This document shows, one piece after another, positions 35,501 through 48,255 of a stretch of 64,000 bases of DNA. Source of the stretch: Certhia americana (lineage: Eukaryota; Chordata; Aves; Passeriformes; Certhiidae); the NCBI GenBank assembly GCA_018697195.1, contig CM031859.1:52932828-52996827 (forward strand), given 5' to 3'. The position numbers were made by a program, and so were the translations under genes. Each line of letters opens with the position of its first letter. Within the stretch, counting starts at the first letter, position 1. The notes under the pieces are model-generated. The model was not told the DNA's origin and did no database searches. It saw nothing but the letters and a program-made list of their open reading frames with translations.

Positions 35501-38500
35501 ATGGTATTTTCGTTCCAGTCTTATACTGCAAAGAGTGAGATACAACTAAACACTCTGTTCCATGGAAAAGCCAAGCAAAACTCCTGATCATAAGAAATAG
35601 TGTCTTGTTAAAGTGCAAAAAAAGGGGTATACCTTCATCTAAAACCAGCATTTTCTTCCTCACCCAAATTGTTGTACACGTAGTTTCTGCTGATTTCAGT
35701 GACATTTTAGAAAATTTTTGTGGGGATTTTTTGTTTGGTTTTTTTTTGTTTGTTTTTTGGTTTTTTGTTTGTTTGTTTGTTTGGGTTTTTTTGGTTTTTT
35801 GGTTTTTTTTGTTTTTCAGAGTATGCCAGCAGGATGAACACTGAGAAAAAATTCTCTCTCTCAACAGGAATCAGTTGCTGATGCAGACAGGAGAATACGC
35901 TATTGCAGCCAAAGGGTTTTTTTCTATCACCCCTTTTTACCACACCTGGCTGATCCTGACCACGGGAATTGTGGTCTCCTCAGACCTGAGTTTCATGTGT
36001 TAACTTCACAAAGAAGAACCAGGTGAGAAAAGTTTACCCTGTAAACTGTTTAAGTGAATTGGTTTTGACTAGAGCAAATAAAGGTGCAATTTACATAAGA
36101 AGCAGTTCATACACCAAGAAGAAAACAATCAATCCAGCCACCAAGTCTGATGGACAGTACTTTCCCATAGAGGAGCAATGCTAAGTGAACTAGGGACAAG
36201 TAGCCCTTCCACTTTTCCCACCACCACAGATGAGTTCAGACCAGAGCAGCTACTGGCAATCAGATCACCCACTATCTCTTGCAGTAAGACCTGTGCTTTT
36301 AAGAGCCTGAGTTAGGGGTCTAAAGCTACCCAATTAGGCAGTTTGGAGGAATTATTTTTTTATGCAATGGTTATACTTGAGTCACTGAATAACAGAAAAT
36401 CCATATCTTCCTATGTCATTTTTATGCCACAAATCTGTGTTTTGCTACCATCAGAAATGTTCAGAGAGCTAATGTGGTGTGACAGCAGTCCAAATGAAAT
36501 TAATTTGCAAACTGTCATGGTAGCTTGTGGTTGACAAGAATTTCTTCCCAGCTGGAAACCACTGAGGGAGAGCTTCACAGATCACTTGGTCAGCTATATG
36601 CCCCATTAGACATCACTGACTGATATCAGTGAAGGCTTATCAATCACCAGAGTCCCAGAGACTGTGAAGAGATTAGGAGTGGTACAATTTAGTATGGAAA
36701 AATAAAATCCCTGATGGGTTTTCTACATCCTCCAGTTGCTTTGCTTTGTAGGGAAATTTTAATAGGAGTTCAAGAAAAAAAGATGGAGAAGGAATGAGGG
36801 TGCATTTCTTTCTTTTCTCACCTAATCCCTTCTCTAATGCTATAGGAAATTGCCGGCACAACCAGATTATCAGAGTAACTCTCTGCAACTTGTCTGATAT
36901 TGAAGGCATTATACTTTGCTATGAAACATATGCTTTCCTTCTGTTACCACAGATGTATGTGGCCATAACTTTGCCCTGGTTTCACAAGATGAAGACAGAA
37001 AATGCTGCCCTTATTTCACTTGGTCATAATGGCTAAAATTAATGCAAAGCCCTGCTCCCTAATGATTGGAAACAATGAAGCTTTTCTTTCTGATGCTCTC
37101 ATAGATAAGCTGTCAATTGCTTTGATTTAGCATCAGCAACAAGTTACGACCATTTTATTTCCTAAATAAGCAGCTTTCATGCTTAAGCACATACTATAAT
37201 GTTGATCCTTTTACTGTTTGCAAACTCTATTCCAATAGAAAAATAAAATGAAAATAGATCAGAACTTGAATGTTTCACAAATAAAAGCCAAAATCCCTCC
37301 TTCCACTTTTTTTTGCAGTCCCTTCTTTCAGCTGGAAGACTAAATCCCGTAAAAAGCTCAAATAAGAGATTCTTAATCTGCAGCAATGAAACACTAATTG
37401 CATGTTTAGGAAAGGTCAAAAGTCTTAAAACTCCCTAAGCTATCTGCTTGAAAAGTAGTCTGAACCTAGGACTACCCATTTGCATCTGTGCAATGTTAAT
37501 TTCAAAACATTAATAGAAATATGAACTCCTAAGGTGCAGATGTCAGATGAATGCCATTCTGAATCAGTGACAACAACTGCTTTGGGAAAATACAGCTTTG
37601 CTCCATGTCAACAAGCAGAATGACCACTGGCAAGTTAGTTTGCATTCTGGAGCAAACCTAGACAGGATTTCTAGGAAGAATCACATTTAGAGAGAAAACA
37701 CTCTGAGTTAAAGGGAGTGAGTTCTAATGTCAGTAACTGATTCTGCATATTATAAATATATTCCAAATCATGGCTTAGGCAACATTTTCTTATCTACAAA
37801 GCATCTGGTCTGTGTACAGGCACAGTTGCATATCTTTGAAGCTCAACAACACATCATTTTACCATTCCAAAACCAAACCAAGTAGAATTTACTAAAAAAT
37901 CCCAAACTTGCAGAAATAAGTGTCTCATCAAAACAGATAGAACTGAAGTGGTATAATTTTTTTATAGAGAGTAAATTTCTAATGCTGTTCCTAGTTTTAG
38001 TTTGAACTTTAGGTTTCAGAGTCTTTTCATCAGTATCAGAGCACTCAAAATTGAAAAGATTTTCAATTTAAGACAGTAGAAGGAAAGAAGTCTTAACAAA
38101 TGTCAGATCTCTCAAGGTGAAGCATATTTTAAAGATCAGTCTAGGAAACCTGAATAAATGAGTTCACTGAAGCACCTACCTGTTCCTATTGGCTTTACTT
38201 TTAAATGTACCCTCTTTCCATGACAGGGGAAGGCTGGGTGAGCATCAATGCACATAGCATAAGGGGATCGTGGTAGATGAATATCATTCTTCTATTTCCA
38301 TGGAAAATGTGGAAGTCCATCCATTTCAAGAACTGACACAGTCTCACCATTTGAAGTGTATTACATCTGTGCTTGATATCTCACAGCGACAGCATCTGAC
38401 CCAATGGTTTTAGTTGTAAGGCAATGACATTTCTCTCCTTCAAAGCACACAGAGAATGGAAGAGGAACCGAGCTGATTGCCCTCAAGTTTTCACAGCAGT

Positions 38501-38897
38501 AATCATTTCAGAAAGTTTTGACCAGACTTTTCAAAGTAATTTGATGTGATTGTACTTTTAACCTCAACTCCAAATGAGCTCACCTCAGAAAACTGTGAAC
38601 AAGTGAACAAAGGAAGTTAAATTCATATGACTGCCTGATAAAGTAATGCATGATTGCCATGAAGAAAGCAGCCAGTCTGAGCATTTATTTGATATAATTT
38701 AGATATGTTGTAAAAGGCTCTTCTAAAGGCTCCTTTTTTTCCCCAAAAAATGTATAACAGAAAGACTGAAACATGTAGCTTCAAGCATGATATTAATTTT
38801 GTTCCAACTGTACTGACTACACAGCAAAAGCTCTTGAGAGTTCTAAAATGTGCACCTACACTCTTTGGTATGGATTGCAGAAACACGCTTGATATTG
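32583..38897. other. Non-coding stretch, no gene supported
   Basis: It holds moderately GC-rich DNA with overlapping open frames on both strands at 32610-33127, which I do not accept as genes, and a T/G-rich tract at 35715-35816. Open frames elsewhere are chance-like. Confidence 0.55.
35715..35816. repeat. T/G-rich low-complexity tract
   Basis: About 100 bases containing almost only T and G in TTTG/TTTTGG-like units, including four consecutive GTTT units around 35769-35780. The antisense peptide of K, N, Q, T and P is spurious. A shorter similar tract lies at 42072-42100. Confidence 0.9.
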
Positions 38898-38963
38898 AAA
38901 AAGTCCTTCCAAACATATAAACTTTGATAAAATACATATTTAAAGGATAATTAAATTTAAAAT
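38898..38963 (+). repeat. 66-bp dispersed repeat, copy 1
   Basis: Begins AAAAAGTCCTTCC and ends AAATTTAAAAT. It matches 41115-41180 at 63 of 66 positions with no gaps, in the same orientation, 2.2 kb apart. Flanking sequence shows no clear match. Confidence 0.95.
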
Positions 38964-40250
38964 ATTCTTAGGAGATATTTCCCCATTTTTCAAATTCTTC
39001 TCCTTAGGCAGTAGAATGTTATTTAATTCTTCATAATAAAAGCAATATACCATTTCTGTGTATAACAGTACTTTTCAGTTTTTCAGGACTAAATCTCTTG
39101 TCATACTGAAGAAATTATTCAGCATAACTGAAGTACAATCAAAATCTCACCTGTTCTTTATTGCCTATAATTGTCTTAGAAGAAAATAAATGGGAAGCTG
39201 AAAGAAGCTTTTTTAGAAAAATGTGGCAAACACCTAATTAATGCATGAGTGTCTGGAAAAAGGTCCAGAATTAGCATCCCTTGGTACCAGGTCAGCTCTG
39301 GTACCTATAAGAAACAGTAGTGATGATACTGCATAATTGCACCTGGAAAAGGCCAAGCATATGCATTTGCAAGTGGGAAACAGCTGAGTGAGTTGACAGA
39401 ATGCTCTGTGCCCACTGGGAACACTCCCCAGCCTTGTAAGCGTGTCTGCAGTGCTCTGCTCAGGTCTCTTTTGCAGAGCAAGAGGATCGGTGCATGACTT
39501 TTGGCTGTTCCTTGCCAAAAAAAATCCGTACAAATGCAGTATTTCCACATTCATATATAGAGATCCAAAAATTTTGCCTTCTTAGAATAAAAATCCCTGT
39601 TGACCATTCATCTTTGCCTACCATCCCCTCAGTGACTCTTTAAAAACTGTCTGAGGAGAAAGAAAAAGACCAAGAGACTGCATTTTGCTTCAAGATGACA
39701 ACAGAAATTACAGGAAGCATTTAAATTTTAGTTGCTTCAACATTAACTTGGAAAAAAATTCATTGACTAAGGGAGTTACAGTGGATTTATATCAGCATAA
39801 TTGAGTGGAATTTAGGGTTGTGCATTATAATTTGGGCTTATCTTTTTTTTTCTTAAGTCATGAATTAGGGTTTATCCAATTGCATTCTAAGAGAACACAG
39901 AGTATTTTCCTCTTATGTAAAGAATTTATGACAGGCAAACTTGAATACACCGCAAATAAGTAACAGTTTGCTAAAATTTGCAATGAAAAAGTCATTTAGC
40001 ATCTCTTCAGCAAATATTTGGAACTACTTGCTAACTCTCATACAAGTGATACATGCCCAAATGCAGTCTGGGTGACAGTATTAGGCTATACTGAACAGAC
40101 TTACACCCACAGATGGGTTCATTACATTTTGCATATGTTGGTTATGTAGCATTTAGCTGGAAAATTCCTTTGGCAGTGCTGAGAAGGGAATTTATATTAC
40201 AATAGTCACTTAACACTCACAGTACTGTACAGAAATAAGCCAAGAACAGA

Positions 40251-40273
40251 GGAGGAGGAGGAGGAAGAGGAAG
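40251..40273. repeat. (GGA)n microsatellite
   Basis: Short imperfect run of GGA/GAG units interrupted by GAAGAGGAA. Confidence 0.85.
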
Positions 40274-41114
40274 GACTGGACTAATTTCTGCATGAAGGAA
40301 TGCCAGGTATTAAAACTATAATTTTTTAAATTTCACCTCTTCTGTTTCAAGGACATCAAATACTCTGACTGACTCCTTTGCTGTGTTTCATGAGTAAATT
40401 ATTGGGTGAACTTGAATGATTAAAGATCAACACCTTTAAGTGCTTAAGACAAAAAAAATATGTGCACATAAGGCATATATACTAGAAAACATCAGAAATA
40501 TAGAGGCACACAGAAATAATTGATTTCACTGAGATTTATGTTGTTCAAGAATTTTGGTCAATTATCGCTCATGTTCAAATAATTTTTCTTAAAACACTTC
40601 TCCACATCTGTCAGGATAAGCACAAAAAAAGATGAGTTTCAGCTCAGGCTTTGGATTTTCTATGAAGATTTTAATTATAATGTTACTTACAAATCTAACT
40701 GAAATAATCAATATGCTGTAAAAATCTAATAATTCATTGGGGTGTGGCCTAAACATCCTTTTATTCATACAGTGAATGAAACCTTAAGTAAGACCACTTA
40801 AGTATGTGCAAATACGGAGGATCAGATGCTCAAATTTACTATTTTGCTCAACTCCTTGAAATCAGCTTTTAAAGAGAGTATGTAACAAAGTTCATAAACT
40901 ATTTCATGGATACTGATCTCAAATGCTAGGACAATTACACCTAGCTGAAAATGAGCCAAAGTTTTTGCCAGTTTGTGCTTCCCAGGAATTTAGTTGGAAA
41001 ACAAAACATTGGCATGAAAACACACTGAGCAGTGTTAGCTTTTGGATAATTTTCAGCTTCTGTTTTTTTCAACACAAATTTCAAATAAAATGCAAAAGGT
41101 CCTCTTTTGCATTA

Positions 41115-41180
41115 AAAAAGTCCTTCCCAACATATAAACTTTGATAAAATATGTATTTAAAGGATAATTAAATTTAAAAT
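41115..41180 (+). repeat. 66-bp dispersed repeat, copy 2
   Basis: Second copy of the 38898-38963 repeat, differing at three positions. It is immediately followed by AT-rich sequence that continues the TTTAA pattern (ttaatgtttaatc). Confidence 0.95.
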
Positions 41181-42166
41181 TTAATGTTTAATCAATAAAA
41201 TGATGTTTCCCATCAGTTCCAGTTAGTAGCATGAATAATTGAACTAGACCTGGTTCAGCTTGTGCCACATTATCAGATAAACTTCCAAGCCCACAGGGGA
41301 GCAGAAAAGGTGACATTTGGTATCTCAATAAAGAAAAAATTCCATGGTTTTCATACTTATATTTCTGTACAAACATAATCTAATAATAGAATGGTACTTA
41401 TATCTGTAGTCCTCTGCACCTAAATGTACAAAAATGTGGTACAGTACAAACTGTAGGCTGAAATAATTACACTGAATATTTGAATGTTCAAACAAGTTGT
41501 CTGTCAAATTCCAGTTAGAGGTCTGTGGGTGCAAAATCCTAAGGAAACCTCTTAAGCCCTCCCAGAAGGAAATTCTTAGTCATGTCTATTCACACTTCCC
41601 ATGGGCACTCACATCAGAGGCATGGGAAGTCTGTGCTCGTGTCATCCAAGACTCTGAAGGAGTCATGCAAGGTGAAGGTTTGATAGTAGGCTGCAGGTCC
41701 TGGGAGACCACACAAAAACTTAAAAATGCAAAATTTGCACCATGTAGCAACTGGTGCTTGATTTATTCATAGCAAGACCTTTTCTTCTTCCGTTCGTCCA
41801 TGAAAAATTGAATGAAAAGGAGAAAAGAAAAAGAAAAAAGACAAAATTTCTTTTAAAAAGTGTGATGAGAGACCTGTCAAACAAAGCAGATTCCAAATTG
41901 CTCCCAGAGCAAATGAACCTTTTTTTCACTTTTAGCTTCCTCTCACAGATGTACATTGAAAGCCTGTGACTGAAGCCAGTAAGGTAAGGGTGTGACCTAA
42001 AGATCATTCCACACATGTGTGCACACGCATGCATAGAGAGTCACCATTCCAATGATGCCTTAGGGTTTAGCTGTTTTTTTGGTTTTTTGGTTTTTTTTGA
42101 TTCAGTGCAGTTTCAGTGAGTAGTTTTAGGACTCATATTAAATGCTACTAAGCTCTCTTTGTGATG

Positions 42167-42530
42167 TTGATAAACAAAACAATTCCTTCTCTAGTTTGAT
42201 ATCAAGGACAACTTTTAGGTCCAGGAACGAAAACAACAGTGAAGTGAGAAGAAAAAAGATGAGGAGGATGGAGCTTCATAATCTGAAGCTATGGTTGGAC
42301 AATTTTTTCTAATATGATAATGGACCAGAACTTATAAAAATGTGAGACCTTGTGACCTGGGTGTCCATTTTGTGACCACTTTGGGGTGCATCTTGGGTGT
42401 GGTCCATCTGGACCCTTGTGTAGCCCAAGAGGATCCACTGAGACCTTTTGATAAATACCTACTTTATCCTTCGCCCTGTCTAGTCTCTGTTCCAGGTCAG
42501 CCTCCAGAAGGCATCACCAAAACATCAACC
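42167..42530 (+). mobile_element. Possible solo LTR relic, ERVL-like
   Basis: A stretch with LTR-like order: a TTATAAAAAT box near 42334, about 115 bases to an ATAAATA signal near 42450, then a pyrimidine-rich segment and GGCATCA. TGATG flanks both ends (42162-42166 and 42531-42535), a possible 5-bp target duplication, and the ends show TTGAT/ATCAA. The canonical TG...CA ends are not clear, so the boundaries and the call are tentative. Confidence 0.4.
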
Positions 42531-42535
42531 TGATG

Positions 42536-45500
42536 GCAGGGGTGAAGAGAAATCATTGTATGACAGTCAGATCTACACTGAGGATTCTGGTCTGAAACAC
42601 AGGAGTAATCTACTTCCCCCAAACCCCCTGACATACATGTTATTAAAAAAACAATCTTAACAATCATTTCTTAAGCACCCATGCAATGACTGTAGTGTTT
42701 TATACATAATTAAAAGAAAATCTATTTCCAGATGTATATTATCTTTTTGACACTTACTAAGAATACATTAAAAAGCTATTTCCATTCTGTTTGATGATAC
42801 AGTATTTCAGATGTAGCTGCTGGAGCCCATGTGTCTGTCCTAGGCTCTTCAGTAGTGCTTATTTGGGCAGACAGCAACACAAGTTCATCTGTTGTGAATA
42901 GAAGTGATTTAATTTTGTAAAAGGCTGCTCTGTATAACCAGACACCGATGATCCCATCTGATGATCCTGTTTAATCAGTGTCCAAATGTTAGAGACAGAA
43001 GATAAATTCTAGGAGCTTTTCTAAATATTATCATTTGATCAGGGATTTCACTCCTGAGCAGAGAGAGATCAGCAGGCTGGCTAGTAACTTTGTTAATCTT
43101 CTAATGCTGATAGGTTTCAGGAATCGCCTGGGATTAAGAAGAAGCACACCAACTGGTTTTGCCTGTGCAGCCTCCCCAAGGCTCATCTATCTGTTCACCT
43201 GTTTCGCTTCAGTCCTTTGCTGCCTTTTTCAGTTTCTTCCCTGGGTATATCCCACTTAGCCATGCAGCCAATACATGTTCTATGAAAGCTATTTCAAACA
43301 GCTCACAAAAACTAGTATGCTTTTATATATTTTATATTTTTATATACAGTCAGAGTAATCCCCAGTGAATTATACGCCAAAGAACCTTTTGAAAATTTGA
43401 GCTACAAATTACATGCATTCAATGGAGACAGAGTGTGGATAAATAAATAGCAAACAACAAGAATTGTCTTATTCTATATTGCATCAAATTAAGTGTAAAT
43501 ATCTGTCTCCCTACTTTTGGTGGTTTTTTTTTCTTTCTCATCATTTTACTCTTCTTTTTTTTCTTTCCTCCCTCTCTGCTTTTTGCTATAACCACTACAG
43601 TTTTCTTCATCTTCCTTTCCCCTAACCCATTATAGTGCATTCCTGTTACACTTCCTTTCCTTAGTTTTGTAAAACTCTTATTTACACATCACACCTATTG
43701 CCCCACTGTTAACCCTTGTCACCCAATGGTGACAAAAGTGCTTATACTACTTTTTTACTGAACATAAAGCTTCCCCTCCACAAACAAACTACAGCTCTGC
43801 TGAAGGCTCCCTGAGGACACTTCTGACTCTATGTCCACTTTTCCAAATGTCTGGAGCATCATGTCCACCTTTACTTTCACTAAACAGCAAGACTCCAGCC
43901 AGGATGGAGTCTTGCATTAAAAGCATTTAGTAGAGACATCTGCTTTCAGAGCCCAGAGTTTCCATGACTTGCTTCATTCACATAGATAAAACTGTTGTCT
44001 TGCTCAGCTATAAGAATCTCATGATTCTTAAGACCAGCAGTGGTTAGTGGAGCTGTTGCCCAGCCTCCAGAACTGTCAAATATCTTGCTTGTTCTTGTCC
44101 TTTATTTATGCAGGGTATTTTGTTCTGTGTCAAATCTACAATAGACTGGAGAAATATACAGATGACAAAGATTTGTAGCTGAGTTAAAAAGAAATGCTAG
44201 ATAAATATTTAAACACCTGAAAGAAAATTTCTAAAGCCTTTTTTATGATCTTGCTAAACAGTTCTGATAACTGAATCTATTTATAATGCGAATTTGCCTT
44301 CATCTTGAGTTCATCTGATTAGGCCACATAAGAGTTTGAACTACTTGGTAGTGAATCACTAAGCAATACATGTGTTCATTCAAAAAGTATCTGCAAATGC
44401 ATATGCTGCTGACTCACTTTCTGGACAATATTTCATAGCTACACTGTAACTGCAAGCCAATTTTGAAAACACTTCTGGGAGCTACAGGAAATATTTAACA
44501 GGTAAATTTTCCTAAACAGTATCTATTATATGGTTTTGAAGCTCAGATTAATGCTCTGAGAGCTTCCCAGGACACACCAGGTCTGATCCCAGGCAATTAA
44601 GCAAATCAGGAATTGCAGTTGCCTATAATATAGCAAAGTAGGCAGCTCGTCTTGCATGGTCCTGCTTGTCTGTTCTTGATTTGACCTGATCAGGTCTTTG
44701 GAACAGAGAACCATGGGTTGCTTAAAATGTTATTTCTAAGCTCCTGGTCAGCTTCAAACCAATATGCCAGACAAAATTTTGATGCTAAAAAAAATTGCAG
44801 TTAATGCATGCCTACTGCAAAAAAATTCCAATCCAGCCAATGCCACTGGGAGGTACTGCTATTATAATTCATTTAAGAAGAAATGCTATAAGATGAAGAA
44901 AGCCCTAGTGGTAATTAGCAAGACTTTCATTAATCAAATCTATTTTGAGTGTAACTTAGTATCCTTTCTGCAAATGGAAGTTCGTGTAATAGCTGTACCG
45001 GCAGTAAACATCGCCATACTTTATTTAATTTCCTATCTTTGCTGCAAAAGCACTATTACAGCTCTTGAGTATCCCAACAACCTAATGAGAAACAACTGGG
45101 TTCTTAATATAAAGCAATTTCTTTTGCAGTTGTTTGAAGTCTTGAATTAGAGCAATACATACAGATGCTTGTGTGAAAGAAGATTTCTGTTTTCAATCTA
45201 TTATCAGCAAAGATGAACTTCCATAGCTTTATCCATTAGACCAACTATGTTACAGGAACTAATCCTGCATACAAGATTTTCACATAACCTGAATATTTTC
45301 TCTTTTATTTTCCACTTCTGGTCCCATAGAACAAATCAAAGCCATTGAATTAGTTTCATTTGTAGACATTCATAATAATATAGACACATTATGAATCTGA
45401 GTCTACAGGCTATTTTCAGCTGCATAAGTGTATCCTATCAGCCATTACAGACACTAAGAATATTTTTAAATGATTAAAAAAGAACAAAGTTCTTGCTTTT

Positions 45501-46325
45501 TTGGGGTGATTTTTTTTTACTTTTTATTTCTTCCAGATTGAAATCAGACTGTTTGCAATTTTTAAAGCATAGTATATTGAAATAAGGCATAAAAAAACTT
45601 TCTTTCCACCTAAATGAGTTTTAGACAGGTCAAAGAGAATATTTTACTTAAGAGGTGTGAGTCAAGCTCCCTGTCATTTTCTAAGCAATAGAATAATTAC
45701 ACTGCTCTAAGTGTCACAAAAGAAAACATCAGCATAAAATTCAGCAAGCACTTTCCTATTTTCTATCTGTATCTGTTTGCATTCACTTTTTTCAGCCCAG
45801 GCACTTTAGTACTATTATGTGTTTTAGTGAGGTAAATTCTGAAAAGTGGACCTATCATGAGCACCACTTTCTTCCTGAGGACAGATAACTTCTCATCATG
45901 CAGCTTTAAAAAAATATGTAATATAGCAAAAATACATGCTGATTTAGGAGCAGTGCTCATCACTATGAGTGGCCAACAACATTTTTCAGTGAAACAAGGA
46001 AAGAGAAACTTCTTGTGCCGTACAAGGTTGAAAATAGACAATCTGGTACTCATTGAAGGTGCTGAGAGAACTTCAAGATAAAAGGCTTGTTCATTTTCTT
46101 CTCTTCTTGGAATAGCATGAGATAGATTAGCCAAAAGAGTAGCCCCTCAAATGAAGTGGAAGCATCCTGGAACTGCTTGATTTCAAGAGTAAAGCAATCA
46201 CTACAGTCACCACTAGCAACAGAAGCCTTGCATTCGTTATACTCAAAAGCATCCTTCAGAGATGATCTCTGAAAAAAATGTGAATGGTTTCTGACACCGA
46301 TATTTTTGACAGATGATAAAATTTG
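42536..46325. other. AT-rich non-coding stretch
   Basis: No gene seen. It contains an A/T simple region at 43320-43346 and chance-like ORFs only. Confidence 0.6.
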
Positions 46326-46588
46326 AGGGAATGGCCTGAAGTTGTGTCAGGAGAGGTTTAGGTTGGATATCAGGAAAAGGTTCTTCACCCAGAGGGTGGT
46401 TGAGCACTGGAACAGGCTCCCCAGTGAAGTGATCACAGCACCAGCCTGACAGAGTTCAAGAAGCATTTGGACATTGCTCTCAGGCACATAGAGTGACTGT
46501 TGGAGTGTCCTGTGTGGGACCAGGAGTTGGGCTGGATGAACCTTGTGGGTCCCTTCCAACTCAGCATATTGTGTCATTCTGTGATTTG
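46326..46588 (+). mobile_element. CR1 LINE 3'-end fragment
   Basis: Contains AGGTTTAGGTTGGATATCAGG, GAGCACTGGAACAGGCTCCCC, GGGCTGGATGAACCTTG and the terminal TTCTGTGATTTG, all typical of the avian CR1 3' end. It is the longest and least diverged of the four CR1 fragments here, but 5'-truncated. The minus-strand frame across it is spurious. Confidence 0.93.
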
Positions 46589-48216
46589 ATTTTCTTAATC
46601 CCAGACAAGTGTTGTGAACATTTTTTCTTCTTTTTCTTCCAGTACCCTCTCAGACAGCTGCTTTTAGTCCTCATCAACCTTTGCCAGGAACTAATTGTGG
46701 CAGTGGACTCAACAGACAAGACAGATGAAGGGTCTCTCTGTGCAAGCTGTCTCTCACAGCTTCATCCTCTTCTTGCTGCTTGAGATATTGCAGGTTTTGT
46801 CTTCTTGCAGCCTCTGACACTGATGATGTTGAAGGACAAGGCTGTATTATTGATCAGAAATATCCTGACACCTGATTCAGGTGTGATAAGGCTAGAGCAT
46901 CAATGTGATACTCTGCTTATAAATCCTCTCAGCCTGGCTAATTAACCTAGACAGGACATTGTGTTAATTTCTACTGCTTTTGTGCCAAGGTAGCTTGTCC
47001 CAAAGCATTGCACTGTCATGGAGATGCACCCAAAGACAAAACCTGAGAAATTATACAAGATAAAAGAATTATGAGACAAGAAGTGTTTTGCTTCCAAATG
47101 CCATGATCAAAATCATTCAACAGAACAAACAACAAGAAATAGGTCTTCTATTGTCAACCCCACGATATAAATGTGAACCCCACTATATAAATGAAATTTC
47201 AGAGATAAATTTGAAGAATTGCAAAGAGAGGCAGTTTGGGAGGAAACATTTCAAACTGGATGAACCAGGTTGAAGATTAGATTTGACCTTCAAGAAAAGT
47301 TTTTTGAAAGTAGATTTTTAACATCTGTCAGAAAACAGATTAAACTTTTCCTTTATTATGTAGGTGCTGTAGGCTTCTACAGAAAATAAAATTACAAGTT
47401 TACACATCAAGAAAACTGCAATTAGAACTTCATCTTTGCCACTACAACTGAAAAACAAATGTGGCAATTGGAATTTCTCGAACAAGCAATTAAATTGTTT
47501 TCCATCTGATCTCTACTTTTTGCTCTAAATGAAAACAAAATTGCTTTCCATGTGGAACAATTTTTCATTGAGAAATGGATTGAAAATACATTTCGCTTCT
47601 GCAGCCTGTGTGTTACATTGAAAGATCATTCAAACTGAGTTTTAAAATGTTATAATCTGTCAAAGAATTCTGGGCTCAATGATGTCTCACTCATTCTAAC
47701 AGTCCCATCTGCTTTCTCAAGTGAATACAGATTAGAAGGACATGGGATTTTAGCTATAGATTGAGAAGTAGGCATTTGATTCCTAAAATATGAGAGCTTC
47801 CATAAAGAAACTCATATGTATTTACTAAGATTATGCAGGCACAATTGTTTTTCCTTTCCTAATATGGTCAGATGTGTGATTTAGTAAAGATCTGGAGAGA
47901 ATTTTTTTCTGTCTGATGATTTTGCCACTACTTATAGATTTCATACAGCACTGAGGAATTTTGAGATATTAATTTTTATACAATAATGAGTCAGATTCTG
48001 GCACGGTAATGTCTGGGTTAGAGCAGATATTATACATTAAATTATAGATTACATGTATTCTTGGATAATGTAGATTTTTCTGCCAGTTTTAAGAATTATT
48101 TCAAACCATATGAAATCCTTTTGAAACCTACTTTGAAAACCATTATTTTTATCAACTCATTAGCTAGAAAACATTATCTTGTATTTAATAAAATTATTAA
48201 CTTTCCTCAAAGTCTT

Positions 48217-48255
48217 AATACTTTGTATTTTTAATACTTTGTATTTTTAATACTT
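48217..48255. repeat. 16-bp tandem repeat, about 2.4 copies
   Basis: AATACTTTGTATTTTT is present twice exactly, plus the first seven bases of a third copy. Confidence 0.92.

Noticed and set aside
35175..35864. 229-codon minus-strand ORF, the longest in the window
   Set aside because: Its start is translated T/G-rich simple sequence (K, N, Q, T and P runs) and the rest is hydrophobic chance sequence.
46810..46880. C/D-box snoRNA-like spacing (TGATGAT then CTGA about 60 nt later)
   Set aside because: No terminal stem and no convincing C'/D' boxes; these short motifs are common by chance.
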